A stretch of DNA of 64,000 bases from Blastococcus mobilis (GCF_900188025.1 NZ_FZNO01000023.1:28102-92101); one strand, 5' to 3'; shown: positions 26,585-35,001, counted from the stretch's first letter. The notes: generated from the letters alone by a model not told the origin. Program-made: numbers and translations.

Positions 26585-29017
26585 GTGCCACACGACGAGA
26601 CCTCGCCCGTCGCGCCCCGCGCCGGATCGGTCCGCCGTCCGCCGCCCGCGCGGACCAGGAGCACCGGCGGAGGTGGCCGTGGATCGGGCCGTCCCCCGGC
26701 CGGTGGCCGCGCCCGCACGACGGCCGCCCGCTCCGGCACGCCGACCCCACCGCGCCCCGCGGGTGGCCGGCCGGGCGCCCCGGGCGCCAAGGCCTCGGCC
26801 GGCAAGGCCAAGGGTGCGGCGGCCCGGAACACGAAGCAGAAGCGCAGGCGCAGGCTGAAACTCGCCGGTGCGCTCGCCGCCGGGATGCTGGTCCTGCTCG
26901 GCGTCTTCGTCGGTGTCGTCTACGCCAGCACCGACGTGCCGAGCCCCGACTCGATCACCACCGCGCAGACGACGGTCATCTACTACTCCGACGGCACCAC
27001 CGAGATGGCCCGTCTCGGCGACGAGAACCGGACGAACGTCGCCCTCGACCAGATCGCGGAGCCTGCGCAGCAGGCCGTGCTCGCCGCGGAGAACCGGAGT
27101 TTCTACACCGACCCGGGCATCTCCCTCACCGGCATCACCCGAGCCACGTGGAACAACCTCACGGGTGGCTCGACCCAGGGTGGCTCGACCATCACACAGC
27201 AGTACGTGAAGAACGCGATCCTGCAGAACTCGGACCAGACGTTCAGCCGCAAGTTCCAGGAGCTGTTCCTGGCCATCAAGCTGGACAACAACTACACCAA
27301 GAAGCAGATCCTCGAGAACTACCTCAACACCATCTACTACGGCCGCGGCGCCTACGGCATCGAGGCGGCGGCCAACACCTACTTCGGCGTCCCCGCCGCG
27401 CAGCTGACCGCCCAGCAGGGCGCGGTGCTCGCCGTCCTCATCCGCAGCCCCTCGCGCTACGACCCCGAGGTGAGTCCCGAGGACGCCCAGGACCGCTGGG
27501 GCCGGGTGCTCGACGCGATGGTCGAGGAGGGCTGGCTGACCGCCGAGGAGCGCGCGGCGTCGGTGTACCCGCCAGTGCTGCCGAAGGCCGGATCGTCCCT
27601 GGGCATCCCCACCGGTCCGGAGGGGCTGATCGTCAACCGGGTGCTCTCCGAGATGGAGAACAAGCACGGCTACGACGAGCAGCAGATCCGCGCCGGAGGC
27701 CTCCGGATCACCACCACCGTCGACGCCGGTGCGCAGAACGCCGCGGTGACCGCCGTGAACGAGGTCATGGACGGGGAGCCGGAGGGCCTGAGGGAGGCGC
27801 TCGTGGCCGTGGACCCGCGCACGGGTGGTGTGCGGGCCTACTACGGCGGTGCGATCGGAGCCGGCGACGGCGCCATCGACTACGCCCGCGCGCAGCGCCA
27901 GCCCGGCTCGTCGGTGAAGCCCTACGTCCTGGCGACGGCGCTCGAGCAGGGCATCAGCGTCACCGCCCGCCGGGACGGGAGCTCGCCGCAGGAGTTCCCG
28001 GACCGCGAGAAGCCGGTGGTGAACTCGGGCGGCGCCTCGTGCTCTTCCTGCACCCTGCAGGAAGCCATCACCCGGTCGCTGAACACCACCTTCTACGGAC
28101 TGGCCTACGAGGTCGGCCCGGAGAAGGTGGCGGATGTGACGCGCAAGGCCGCGGGGCTGCCCGACGTCTGGGAGGAGGGCAACGACCTCCTGGTCGGGCG
28201 ACCGACGCTGGCGAACCCGACCACGGGGAACGTCGGTTCCTCGATCGGCATCGGTGAGTACGAGATGCGACCGATCGACCAGGCCGTCGGCTTCGCCACC
28301 CTGGCCAGCGGTGGCATCCAGCGCGATCCCCACTTCGTGGCGAAGGTCGCCAACAACGAGGGCGCGGTCCTGCTGGAGAACGCCGGCGACCCGGGCGAGC
28401 AGGTCATCGACCCCGCCGTCGCGTCCGACGTGACGTACGCGATCAAGGGCGTGGCCTCCTACTCCAAGCGTGCTCTCGACGGCGGGCGCGAGGTCGCCAG
28501 CAAGACCGGCACCCAGGGGCTGAACGCCAAGGACAACTCCGACGCCTGGATGGTGGGATACACGCCGTCCCTGTCGGCGGCGGTCTGGATGGGCAACGAC
28601 AACCCGAACGAGCCGATCGTCAACGCGCGCGAACAGATCATCTACGGCTCGGGTCTGCCCGGCGCGATCTGGCAGCAGTTCATGAACACCGTGCTCGCGG
28701 GCACGCCGAAGGAGGACCTGCCGGACAGGCCGTCCATCCGGGGCGACTCCGGCGAGGGCGTCCCGGAGCCCACCCCGACCCCCACCCCCACGCCCGAGGC
28801 GCCCGAGCCGACTCCCACCCCCACTCCCGAGGCGCCGGAGCCGACCCCGACCCCGACGCCGACCCCGACGCCGACGCCGTCCGTCGTGGTGCCACCGGGA
28901 GGCGAGGGCGACGGGAACGGCGACGGCAACGGGAACGGCAACGGGAACGGGAACGGGGGCGGTGTCCCCGGGCTTCCCGGGGAGCCGGAGGAACCCGAGA
29001 GGCCTCCGGGCGGCTGA
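26585..29017 (+). CDS. ponA: Class A penicillin-binding protein (PonA-type, transglycosylase/transpeptidase)
   Basis: 810 residues from GTG 26585 (AGAGGGGG upstream). A basic cytoplasmic N-terminus of about 90 residues, one membrane helix (LAGALAAGMLVLLGVFVGVV), a GT51 transglycosylase domain with catalytic Glu169 in AAENRSFY and GGSTITQQYVKN, then a transpeptidase with SSVK (Ser442), SLN (498-500) and KTGT (640-643). All catalytic residues are present. The tail is low-complexity: proline-threonine repeats, then Gly-Asn-Asp repeats, likely a wall-spanning linker. It polymerises and cross-links peptidoglycan outside the membrane. Location matches M. tuberculosis ponA1. Confidence 0.96.
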   Translation: MPHDETSPVAPRAGSVRRPPPARTRSTGGGGRGSGRPPAGGRARTTAARSGTPTPPRPAGGRPGAPGAKASAGKAKGAAARNTKQKRRRRLKLAGALAAGMLVLLGVFVGVVYASTDVPSPDSITTAQTTVIYYSDGTTEMARLGDENRTNVALDQIAEPAQQAVLAAENRSFYTDPGISLTGITRATWNNLTGGSTQGGSTITQQYVKNAILQNSDQTFSRKFQELFLAIKLDNNYTKKQILENYLNTIYYGRGAYGIEAAANTYFGVPAAQLTAQQGAVLAVLIRSPSRYDPEVSPEDAQDRWGRVLDAMVEEGWLTAEERAASVYPPVLPKAGSSLGIPTGPEGLIVNRVLSEMENKHGYDEQQIRAGGLRITTTVDAGAQNAAVTAVNEVMDGEPEGLREALVAVDPRTGGVRAYYGGAIGAGDGAIDYARAQRQPGSSVKPYVLATALEQGISVTARRDGSSPQEFPDREKPVVNSGGASCSSCTLQEAITRSLNTTFYGLAYEVGPEKVADVTRKAAGLPDVWEEGNDLLVGRPTLANPTTGNVGSSIGIGEYEMRPIDQAVGFATLASGGIQRDPHFVAKVANNEGAVLLENAGDPGEQVIDPAVASDVTYAIKGVASYSKRALDGGREVASKTGTQGLNAKDNSDAWMVGYTPSLSAAVWMGNDNPNEPIVNAREQIIYGSGLPGAIWQQFMNTVLAGTPKEDLPDRPSIRGDSGEGVPEPTPTPTPTPEAPEPTPTPTPEAPEPTPTPTPTPTPTPSVVVPPGGEGDGNGDGNGNGNGNGNGGGVPGLPGEPEEPERPPGG
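28771..28962 (+). repeat. Low-complexity PT-rich and GNGN-rich repeats in the ponA tail
   Basis: In-frame repeats coding for (Pro-Thr)n with PEAPEPTPTPTP units, then GGGAACGGCAAC-type units coding for (Gly-Asn)n. Such stretches vary in copy number by slippage. Confidence 0.8.
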
Positions 29018-29052
29018 GCCGCCTCGGCGCCGCGGTCCCGCACACTGGGCTC

Positions 29053-30630
29053 GTGAGCACCACCTCCACGGACCCCTCCGGAACGTCTTCGGAGGGGTCC
29101 GTGCTCGTTCCACGTGGAACGAGCACGCCCGGTCCCGGCGACCCGATCCGACCGGACCGGGTCGTGCCCTCATGGGTCGACCCGGTGGTCGCCCAGGCCA
29201 GCGAGGCAGTCGGCGGTCCGTGGGGCCGGCACGCGGTGACCGGCCGTGCGCCCTTCTGGACGCCGCTGCGGGTGTGCCTTCTCTTCGTCACCTCCGTCCT
29301 CGCGGTGGCATGGGGCAAGCAGGCCCCCTGCGCGAGCGGTGACTGGAGCGGATCCCGCCAGTACACGCACCTCTGCTACTCCGACGCGGTGCCGCTCTTC
29401 GGCAGCTACGGCCTCGATCAAGGCGCGCTGCCCTACCTGGACGCGACCGTCGAGTACCCGGTGCTCACCGGTGCGTTCATGGTGCTGGCCGCCGCCGGTG
29501 CGCGGCTCTACGACGGCGTGGCCGAGCGGCTCGGGCTGCTTCCCGACGTGCCCGCGGTGCAGAGCTACACCGTGCTGACCTGCCTGCTGCTGTCGGTGTG
29601 CGCGCTGCTGCTCGTCCGGGCCGTCCTGGGGTTGTCGGGTCGTCGTCCCTGGGACGCCGCCATGATCGGGCTGTCCCCCGTCCTGCTGGTGCACGCGTTC
29701 ACGAACTGGGACCTGCTCGCCGTCACCCTGGCTGCCTTCGGGATGCTCGCCTGGGCCCGGTCGCGGACCGTGCTGGCCGGCGTCCTCCTCGGTCTCGGGG
29801 TCGCGGCCAAGTTCTTCCCGCTGCTGCTGCTCGGCGTCCTCTTCGTGCTCTGCCTGCGCGCCGGCCGGCTGCGTGCCTGGGCGACCACGGTGGCTGCCGC
29901 CGCGGGCGCGTGGGCCGCGGTCAACGTGCCGGTCGCCGCCCTCGCCTTCGACAACTGGGCGTGGTTCTTCGTCTTCAGCAGGCAGCGGCCGGCCAACCCC
30001 GAGTCGATCTGGAACATCGCGTTGCACGCGACCGACCGACGGATCCTGGACGGCCCGCTGGCCGCGGGGCAGACGCCCACCGTGCTCAACGCGGTCGTCG
30101 CCGTCAGTCTGCTGGTCCTCGCGGCCGGCGTCGCCTGGCTGGCGCTGGCCGCCCCCGTTCGGCCGAGGGTGGCCCAGCTCGCCTTCCTGCTCGTCGCGGG
30201 GTTCCTCCTGCTGAACAAGGTGTGGAGCCCGCAGTTCTCGTTGTGGCTCCTGCCCCTGGCCGTGCTCGCCCGGCCGCGGTGGCGGTCCCTGCTGCTGTGG
30301 CAGGCGACCGAGGTGCTGGTGTGGGTCGTGACGATGCTGCACTACCTCGGCACGGACAACCGCGGCATCGAGGTCGAGTGGTTCTTCCTCGGCGTCCTGC
30401 TGCGTGACATCGCCGTCGTGGTGCTCATGGCCCTCGTCGTGCGCGACGTGCTCCGCCCGGACGGCGACGTCGTCCGCACGTCCTGGCCCGGAGTCGACGA
30501 TCCGTCCGGAGGCCCGCTCGACCACGCCCGCGACCGCTGCACCCTCCACGCGTGGCCCAGGACGATCAGGTCACCTGATCGTTGTGGTCCTGGCTCAGCG
30601 TCGATGGGGAGCCAGGACCCCACCAGGTGA
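29053..30630 (+). CDS. GT87-like polyprenyl-phosphate-dependent glycosyltransferase, integral membrane
   Basis: 525 residues, about ten membrane helices (for example VLLGLGVAAKFFPLLLLGVL and FLLVAGFLLLNKVWSPQFSL). The motif GxxxKFFP and the tract NKVWSPQFSLWLLPL are those of the GT87/DUF2029 group, which uses decaprenyl-phosphate sugars to glycosylate cell-envelope polymers. It lies after ponA, as Rv0051 does. The start GTG is 6 bases after CACACT. A parS site lies in codons 19-23. The last ~23 codons overlap two strong hairpins, so the C-terminus is unusual and perhaps non-essential. Confidence 0.85.
   Translation: MSTTSTDPSGTSSEGSVLVPRGTSTPGPGDPIRPDRVVPSWVDPVVAQASEAVGGPWGRHAVTGRAPFWTPLRVCLLFVTSVLAVAWGKQAPCASGDWSGSRQYTHLCYSDAVPLFGSYGLDQGALPYLDATVEYPVLTGAFMVLAAAGARLYDGVAERLGLLPDVPAVQSYTVLTCLLLSVCALLLVRAVLGLSGRRPWDAAMIGLSPVLLVHAFTNWDLLAVTLAAFGMLAWARSRTVLAGVLLGLGVAAKFFPLLLLGVLFVLCLRAGRLRAWATTVAAAAGAWAAVNVPVAALAFDNWAWFFVFSRQRPANPESIWNIALHATDRRILDGPLAAGQTPTVLNAVVAVSLLVLAAGVAWLALAAPVRPRVAQLAFLLVAGFLLLNKVWSPQFSLWLLPLAVLARPRWRSLLLWQATEVLVWVVTMLHYLGTDNRGIEVEWFFLGVLLRDIAVVVLMALVVRDVLRPDGDVVRTSWPGVDDPSGGPLDHARDRCTLHAWPRTIRSPDRCGPGSASMGSQDPTR
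29107..29120. promoter_or_regulatory. parS site 4 (start of the GT87 gene)
   Basis: Perfect GTTCCACGTGGAAC at the centre of a 26-bp perfect palindrome (29101-29126) with outer arms GTGCTC and GAGCAC, inside the 5' part of the GT87 gene. Confidence 0.9.
30562..30623. terminator. Two hairpins between the GT87 gene and the endonuclease IV-like gene
   Basis: First hairpin: ACGATCAGGT and ACCTGATCGT with one base between (30562-30582). Second: GGTCCTGGCTC (30586-30596) and GAGCCAGGACC (30609-30619). A further GAGCCAGGACCC copy follows at 30630. They overlap the 3' end of the GT87 coding sequence and probably stop both converging transcripts. Confidence 0.75.
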
Positions 30631-30643
30631 GCCAGGACCCGTA

Positions 30644-31468
30644 TCAGGCCAGTGCTTCGCGCAGCAGGGTGATCTCCTCGGCGTGGGACGCCGCGTCGCC
30701 GGGGGTCTCGAGCACGATCGGGCAGTCGGCGACGCGCGCGACCTCGACCAGGAGCTCCGCCGGGATCTCGCCCTCGCCCAGCGGCGCGTGGCGGTCGCGG
30801 CTGGAGCCGTGCGGGTCGCGGCTGTTGTTCAGGTGCACCAGGTCCACCCGTCCGGTGACGGCGCGCACGTCGTCGACCGCCGTGGCGAGGTCCCAGCCCG
30901 CGGCCCACGCGTGGCAGGTGTCGAGGACGAACCCGGCGCCGAACTCCCCCACCGCCTCCCAGAGCCGGGCGATGGCGTCGAGGTCGCGCGCCATGGCGTT
31001 GCCGCCGCCGGCGGTGTTCTCGATCAGCAGCGGAACGGTGAAGCCACCGTCGTCCGCCTGCCTGGCGAAGGTCTTGCGCCAGTTGTCCACGCCCACCCCG
31101 GGGTCGTCCTTGGCCAGGACGTGCCCGCCGTGGACGACCATGCCCACCGCGCCGATGGCGCCGGCAGCCCGCGCGTGCCGGTCCAACAGCTTGCGGCTGG
31201 GGATGCGGATCCGGTTGTTCGTCGTCGCCACGTTGAGCACGTAGGGCGCGTGCACGACGACCATGACCTCACCGGTCAGCAGGTCCTCCGCGTCGGGCCG
31301 GGGCTTCGGGGCCGTCCACCCCTGCGGATCGGCGAGGAAGACCTGGACGCCGTCGGCGTCCATCTCCGCCGCCCGGGCGAGTGGCCCGCCGTCGTCGAGC
31401 TCGTTGTCCTCGGTCAGACCTGGGCCGACGTGTACGCCGATCGGGTGTCGCACGGAGGGGGTCGCCAC
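30644..31468 (-). CDS. Deoxyribonuclease IV-like TIM-barrel protein (AP endonuclease 2 family)
   Basis: About 274 residues. Metal-binding positions typical of endonuclease IV are seen: PIGVHVGPG, VVVHAPYVLNVATTNN, GMVVHGGHVL, LLIENTAGGG, GFVLDTCHAWAAGWD, DLVHLNNSRDPHGSSRDRH and IVLETPGD. Such enzymes cut DNA at abasic sites; sugar isomerases share the fold, but the His/Asp/Glu set and the GSxxDRH motif favour Nfo. The start GTG 31468 lies 8 bases after TAGGGT; GTG 31474 is an alternative. Divergent from the cupredoxin-like gene. Confidence 0.85.
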   Translation of the reverse strand: MATPSVRHPIGVHVGPGLTEDNELDDGGPLARAAEMDADGVQVFLADPQGWTAPKPRPDAEDLLTGEVMVVVHAPYVLNVATTNNRIRIPSRKLLDRHARAAGAIGAVGMVVHGGHVLAKDDPGVGVDNWRKTFARQADDGGFTVPLLIENTAGGGNAMARDLDAIARLWEAVGEFGAGFVLDTCHAWAAGWDLATAVDDVRAVTGRVDLVHLNNSRDPHGSSRDRHAPLGEGEIPAELLVEVARVADCPIVLETPGDAASHAEEITLLREALA

Positions 31469-31588
31469 GGCCACCGACCCTAGTTCGTACAGAACTCGGC
31501 GTTTAGCCGTAACTCCGATCACACATCATCGTTGGTGCAGCGTGACGGGGGTTACTTCCCAGCGTCGAGTCGGAGGTAGGGGCAGAGC

Positions 31589-32605
31589 ATGGCAACCGGT
31601 CGGATCCGTCGAACAGCGCAGCGGGGCATCGCCGCGGCCGTCCTCGGCTGGCTGGGGGTCGCCGCCGTCTCGGTCCTGACGGCCCCGAGCGCCGCTGCGG
31701 CACCCGCGCGAGCCGTCACGGTCGAGATCAAGAACGTGACACCGCCCGCGGCCAGCGTGGAGCCGGGCGGCACGGTGACGTTCGTGAACAGGATCCCGGC
31801 CCAGAACAAGGGCGGGATCTCCGTGCCCCTGGTGGGCAGCGTCTCCGCCACGGTCTTCACCGACGTGTCGGTGACCTTCTTCGGCCAGCAGCGGAACCTC
31901 GCGCCGGACCAGAGCGCCCAGTGGACCTTCACCGCCCCGGCCACGACGGGCACCCTCACCTACACGTACCGCATCGTCCCCCAGGCGGGTCTGGCGGCGA
32001 ACGTGGCCGACCAGGTGGTGAACACGGTGGCCGGCACGCTTCCGGCCCTGCCGGCCCAGACGCCGTACATCGTGCAGACCGTGGCTCCGGCCCTGCCGAA
32101 GCTCCCGGCCGCGAACCTGCCGCCGCTGCCCACGGTGGAGCTGCCGCCCCTCGGCGGCGACGAGAACCCTCCGCCCACGCCGCCGACGACCCCGCCCACC
32201 ACGCCTCCGGACGACACCGACGACGGCGTCGACCCCGTCCCCACCGGCGACCAGTACGCCTACAACACCGGTGGCGGCGCACCCCGGCTGTCGCCGTCCG
32301 ACGTCGTCGCCGCGTCCGCCTTCGACCCGTCGCGCTACTTCGTCCCCGGCCGGAGCCTCGGCGGGGTCGACCGCGGGGGAGCCGGCGGCGCGCCGGGCAG
32401 CTACGACGGCGCCTCGGTACCCGTCTTCGGGCAGCTCGCCGGCCTGGACGGCTCCGCACTCGCGGAGGACTCCGTCTCGGAGGCCGCTTCGGAGTCCACC
32501 CGGGCCCAGACGCTGCCTGCGGCCGCGCTGGCCGCCGTCGTGGCCCTCGTCGCGGTGACCGCCGCGCTCGTCCGCACCCAGCAGGCCTCCCGCGCCTCGC
32601 GCTGA
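31589..32605 (+). CDS. Secreted, membrane-anchored cupredoxin-like surface protein
   Basis: 338 residues with GGAGG upstream of the ATG. Signal peptide (GIAAAVLGWLGVAAVSVLTA, cut after AAAAPA), a beta domain of about 110 residues (VTVEIKNVTPPAASVEPGGT, VTFVNRIP) resembling plastocyanin-type cupredoxins but without an obvious His-Cys-His-Met copper set, a Pro/Thr-rich linker, and a C-terminal hydrophobic helix (LPAAALAAVVALVAVTAALV) with a short basic end. Probably a cell-surface protein. Function unknown. Confidence 0.7.
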   Translation: MATGRIRRTAQRGIAAAVLGWLGVAAVSVLTAPSAAAAPARAVTVEIKNVTPPAASVEPGGTVTFVNRIPAQNKGGISVPLVGSVSATVFTDVSVTFFGQQRNLAPDQSAQWTFTAPATTGTLTYTYRIVPQAGLAANVADQVVNTVAGTLPALPAQTPYIVQTVAPALPKLPAANLPPLPTVELPPLGGDENPPPTPPTTPPTTPPDDTDDGVDPVPTGDQYAYNTGGGAPRLSPSDVVAASAFDPSRYFVPGRSLGGVDRGGAGGAPGSYDGASVPVFGQLAGLDGSALAEDSVSEAASESTRAQTLPAAALAAVVALVAVTAALVRTQQASRASR

Positions 32606-32633
32606 CCTGCTCGCCGCTCCCGCTCGCCACCGC

Positions 32634-32661
32634 CGGCCGCCGTCCTCCGGGACGGCGGCCG
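32634..32661 (+). terminator. Hairpin terminator after the cupredoxin-like gene
   Basis: CGGCCGCCGTCC and GGACGGCGGCCG (12 bp, perfect) with a TCCG tetraloop, 29 bases after the stop codon. No U tract. Confidence 0.7.
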
Positions 32662-32726
32662 CGGTCGTCCCGGCGCCGGAGGCCGGCCCTGTGGACTGCG
32701 CGGACGGGCGATCCCTCCGACGCTGG

Positions 32727-32846
32727 TAGCCTGACCCTGCGCGTTCTGCCCGCCGCTGTGCGGCGGCCGGGGCGCGCGACGCATGTACGACCCTCCTGCT
32801 GCAGATGTACTGCAGCCGCCAAGACCAGAGGAGGTGGGGTTTCTCC
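32727..32846 (+). promoter_or_regulatory. Promoter and structured leader of the rpsF operon
   Basis: A -10-like TAGCCT (32727-32732) is followed by a leader of about 110 bases. It contains CCGCCGCTGTGCGGCGG (hairpin) and GCTGCAG-ATGTA-CTGCAGC (hairpin), the latter followed by CCGCC, then AGGAGG before rpsF. Many bacteria have an S6:S18-binding leader here for feedback control; this could be one, but I could not match its defined bulge with certainty. Confidence 0.4.
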
Positions 32847-33134
32847 ATGCGCAACTACGAACTGATGGTCATCCTCGACCCCGAGCTCGAGGAGCGCACG
32901 ATCGCTCCCTCGCTCGACCGGTTCCTCACCGTCGTCACCAAGGCCGGTGGCACCGTCAAGACCGAGATCTGGGGCCGTCGGCGCCTGGCCTACGAGATCA
33001 AGAAGCAGGTCGAGGGCATCTACGCCATCGTCACGATCCAGTCCGAGCCCGCTGCGGTCGCCGAGCTGGACCGCCAGCTCAACCTGAACGAGTCGGTGCT
33101 CCGCACGAAGCTGATGCGACCCGAGGTCCACTGA
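32847..33134 (+). CDS. rpsF: 30S ribosomal protein bS6
   Basis: 95 residues from ATG 32847 with AGGAGGTGG upstream; the family start [16 protein letters not shown] decides it against a longer frame. Conserved [19 protein letters not shown]. bS6 binds bS18 in the 30S platform. First gene of rpsF-ssb-rpsR-rplI. Confidence 0.98.
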   Translation: MRNYELMVILDPELEERTIAPSLDRFLTVVTKAGGTVKTEIWGRRRLAYEIKKQVEGIYAIVTIQSEPAAVAELDRQLNLNESVLRTKLMRPEVH

Positions 33135-33136
33135 TC

Positions 33137-33637
33137 ATGGCCGGCGAAACCGTCATCACCGTCATCGGCAACCTGACCGCCGATCCGGAGCTGCGCTTCA
33201 CGCCGTCGGGTGCTGCCGTCGCCAACTTCACCGTCGCGTCCACGCCGCGCACCTTCGACCGTCAGTCGCAGGAGTGGAAGGACGGCGAGGCGCTGTTCCT
33301 CCGCTGCAACGTCTGGCGGCAGGCGGCCGAGAACGTCGCCGAGTCGCTGACCCGTGGTTCGCGGGTCATCGTCAGCGGGCGGCTGAAGCAGCGCTCCTTC
33401 GACACGAAGGAAGGCGAGAAGCGCACCGTCATCGAGCTCGAGGTCGACGAGATCGGCCCGTCCCTGCGTTACGCCACCGCGAAGGTCACCCGTGCCTCGC
33501 GTGGTGAAGGCGGCGGCAGCTTCGGCGGAGGCGGCGGCGGTGGCGGCTTCTCCGGCGGCGGCGGCGGCGGTGGTGGTGGCGGGGCGAGCGACCCCTGGTC
33601 GACGCCCGCAGGCCCGTCCGACGAACCGCCCTTCTGA
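33137..33637 (+). CDS. ssb: Single-stranded DNA-binding protein
   Basis: 166 residues; the ATG is two bases after the rpsF stop. OB-fold domain of about 115 residues ([38 protein letters not shown]), a glycine-rich linker ([13 protein letters not shown]...) and the acidic-hydrophobic tip DEPPF that recruits partner proteins. It coats single-stranded DNA in replication and repair. Actinobacteria often carry a second ssb elsewhere. A palindromic repeat follows its stop. Confidence 0.97.
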   Translation: MAGETVITVIGNLTADPELRFTPSGAAVANFTVASTPRTFDRQSQEWKDGEALFLRCNVWRQAAENVAESLTRGSRVIVSGRLKQRSFDTKEGEKRTVIELEVDEIGPSLRYATAKVTRASRGEGGGSFGGGGGGGGFSGGGGGGGGGGASDPWSTPAGPSDEPPF

Positions 33638-33641
33638 AAGT

Positions 33642-33702
33642 AGGAGGACCCTCCTGCCCCCCACCGCTCGCAAGCTCGCGGCGGGACCCTGCAGGTGGGC
33701 CA
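33642..33702 (+). repeat. Palindromic intergenic repeat copy between ssb and rpsR
   Basis: AGGAGGACCCTCCTGCCCCC, CACCGCTCGCAAGCTCGCGG, CGGGACCCTGCAGGTGGGCC. The cleanest copy, used here as the reference for the family. It starts 4 bases after the ssb stop codon and lies inside the operon, so it is transcribed and could fold between ssb and rpsR. Confidence 0.85.
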
Positions 33703-33747
33703 CCTTCCTCACACACCTTCTGAACCATCTAGCCCTGGAGAACTCCG

Positions 33748-33984
33748 GTGCCCAAGCCCCCCATTCGCAAGGTCAAGAAGAAGGTCTGCCAGTTCTGCAA
33801 GGACAAGGCGACCTACGTGGACTACAAGGACACGACGCTGCTGCGGAAGTTCATCTCCGACCGCGGCAAGATCCGTGCCCGCCGCGTCAGCGGCAACTGC
33901 AGCCAGCACCAGCGTGACGTCGCCGTGGCCGTGAAGAACAGCCGCGAGATGGCACTGCTGCCCTACACCTCGACGGCGCGCTGA
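33748..33984 (+). CDS. rpsR: 30S ribosomal protein bS18 (zinc-type)
   Basis: 78 residues from GTG 33748 (CTGGAG upstream). It contains the core [21 protein letters not shown] CxxC pair (VCQFCKDK) and Cys/His in GNCSQHQRD show the zinc-binding C+ form; actinobacteria often have a second, zinc-free copy elsewhere under Zur control. Part of the rpsF operon, but 110 bases from ssb because of the intervening repeat. Confidence 0.97.
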   Translation: MPKPPIRKVKKKVCQFCKDKATYVDYKDTTLLRKFISDRGKIRARRVSGNCSQHQRDVAVAVKNSREMALLPYTSTAR

Positions 33985-33986
33985 TC

Positions 33987-34442
33987 ATGAGCACGATGAA
34001 GCTCATCCTCACCCAGGAGGTCACCGGTCTCGGCTCCTCCGGGGACACCGTCGAGGTCAAGGGCGGCTACGGCCGCAACTACCTCCTCCCCCGCGGCCTG
34101 GCCATCGTGGCCACGCGAGGGGCGGAGAAGCAGATCGAGTCGCTCCGCCGGGCGCGTGCCGCCCGGGACGTGCGCTCGCAGGAGGAGGCGACCGCCGTGG
34201 CCGGGCAGCTGTCCGGTCTCACGGTCCGCGTCCCCGCCCGCGCCGGTGAGGGCGGCCGCCTGTTCGGCCGCGTCACCACCGCCGACGTCGCCGCTGCGGT
34301 GACCGCTGCCGGTGGCCCGGAGCTCGACCGTCGCCGGATCGAGTTGCCCAGCAGCATCAAGACCACGGGCGAGCACACCGTCACCGTGCGGGTGCACCCC
34401 GAGGTCACCACCAAGCTGACGATCGAGGTCGTCGCCGGCTGA
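33987..34442 (+). CDS. rplI: 50S ribosomal protein bL9
   Basis: 151 residues, ATG two bases after the rpsR stop. N-terminal rRNA-binding domain MKLILTQEVTGLGSSGDTVE with the signature GYGRNYLLPRGLA, a long helix, and the C-terminal domain. Last gene of the rpsF operon. Confidence 0.98.
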   Translation: MSTMKLILTQEVTGLGSSGDTVEVKGGYGRNYLLPRGLAIVATRGAEKQIESLRRARAARDVRSQEEATAVAGQLSGLTVRVPARAGEGGRLFGRVTTADVAAAVTAAGGPELDRRRIELPSSIKTTGEHTVTVRVHPEVTTKLTIEVVAG

Positions 34443-34554
34443 ACGAGCACCCCTCTGTGAGCCGTTCGTAGCAGGATCCCGACCTGGGTTCCTGCGCAGG
34501 CTCGGGCAGGCCCCGGACGGGGCCGCGCCACGAGGGGGCCGCTCTGCACCGCCC

Positions 34555-34590
34555 GGAAGGGGCGTCGGACTCCGGTCCGGCGCCCCTTCC
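34555..34590 (+). terminator. Terminator of the rpsF-rplI operon
   Basis: Arms GGAAGGGGCGTCGGA and TCCGGCGCCCCTTCC (15 bases each, one T-G mismatch inside) with a 6-base loop, 113 bases after the rplI stop. Confidence 0.75.
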
Positions 34591-34687
34591 CGCGTCGTGG
34601 GGCCCGTAGGTCCTCTGGCGGCGGTCGACGGTGCCTGCCAGCCGCCGTCCCGCGCAGCTCGGCGCCGGTCGCCGACCATGCGGCATC

Positions 34688-34889
34688 TGTGGACGTGTGA
34701 CCGTTGGGACGGGTGGGTCCTGGCCGCGACACGCCGGGACGCGACACCCGGCGTTTCCCCAGAATTTCTTTCGTCCACACCCGGTGCACGGCCCCCGCGC
34801 AGGTCAGCGGCGAGACAGGCGGCACAGCCCACCTGTGTCCCCTGCTGTCTCCACATGTCGACACGTCTGCGTCCACCGACTTGTCCACA
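34688..34889. promoter_or_regulatory. Cluster of DnaA-box-like sequences
   Basis: TTGTCCACA at 34881-34889 equals the actinobacterial DnaA box consensus. TCGTCCACA at 34771-34779 differs at one position. TGTGGACGT at 34688-34696 (minus strand ACGTCCACA) differs at the two variable 5' positions. The perfect box lies inside the near-palindrome ACTTGTCCACAAGT. The spacing and number are far below a full oriC. Confidence 0.6.
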
Positions 34890-35001
34890 AGTTGTGCAGA
34901 ACCGGACGCACACCGGTGTTGGACTGGTCCGTCCGCTGTTCCTAACGTCCTCCCCAGCGGTTAGCGGAGCGGTTCTGTCACTGCCCCGGGCTAGCTTCTA
35001 C

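Noticed and set aside
27145..27158. GAGCCACGTGGAAC inside ponA as a parS site
   Set aside because: Two mismatches in the left arm; kept only as a chance or decayed site.
28771..28962. Short direct repeats that could be read as a CRISPR array
   Set aside because: They are in-frame Pro-Thr and Gly-Asn codons of the ponA tail with no spacers, and no cas genes are near.
34688..34948. This region as the chromosomal oriC
   Set aside because: Too few DnaA boxes and wrong neighbours; the yidC-jag-rsmG-parAB order places oriC left of the window.
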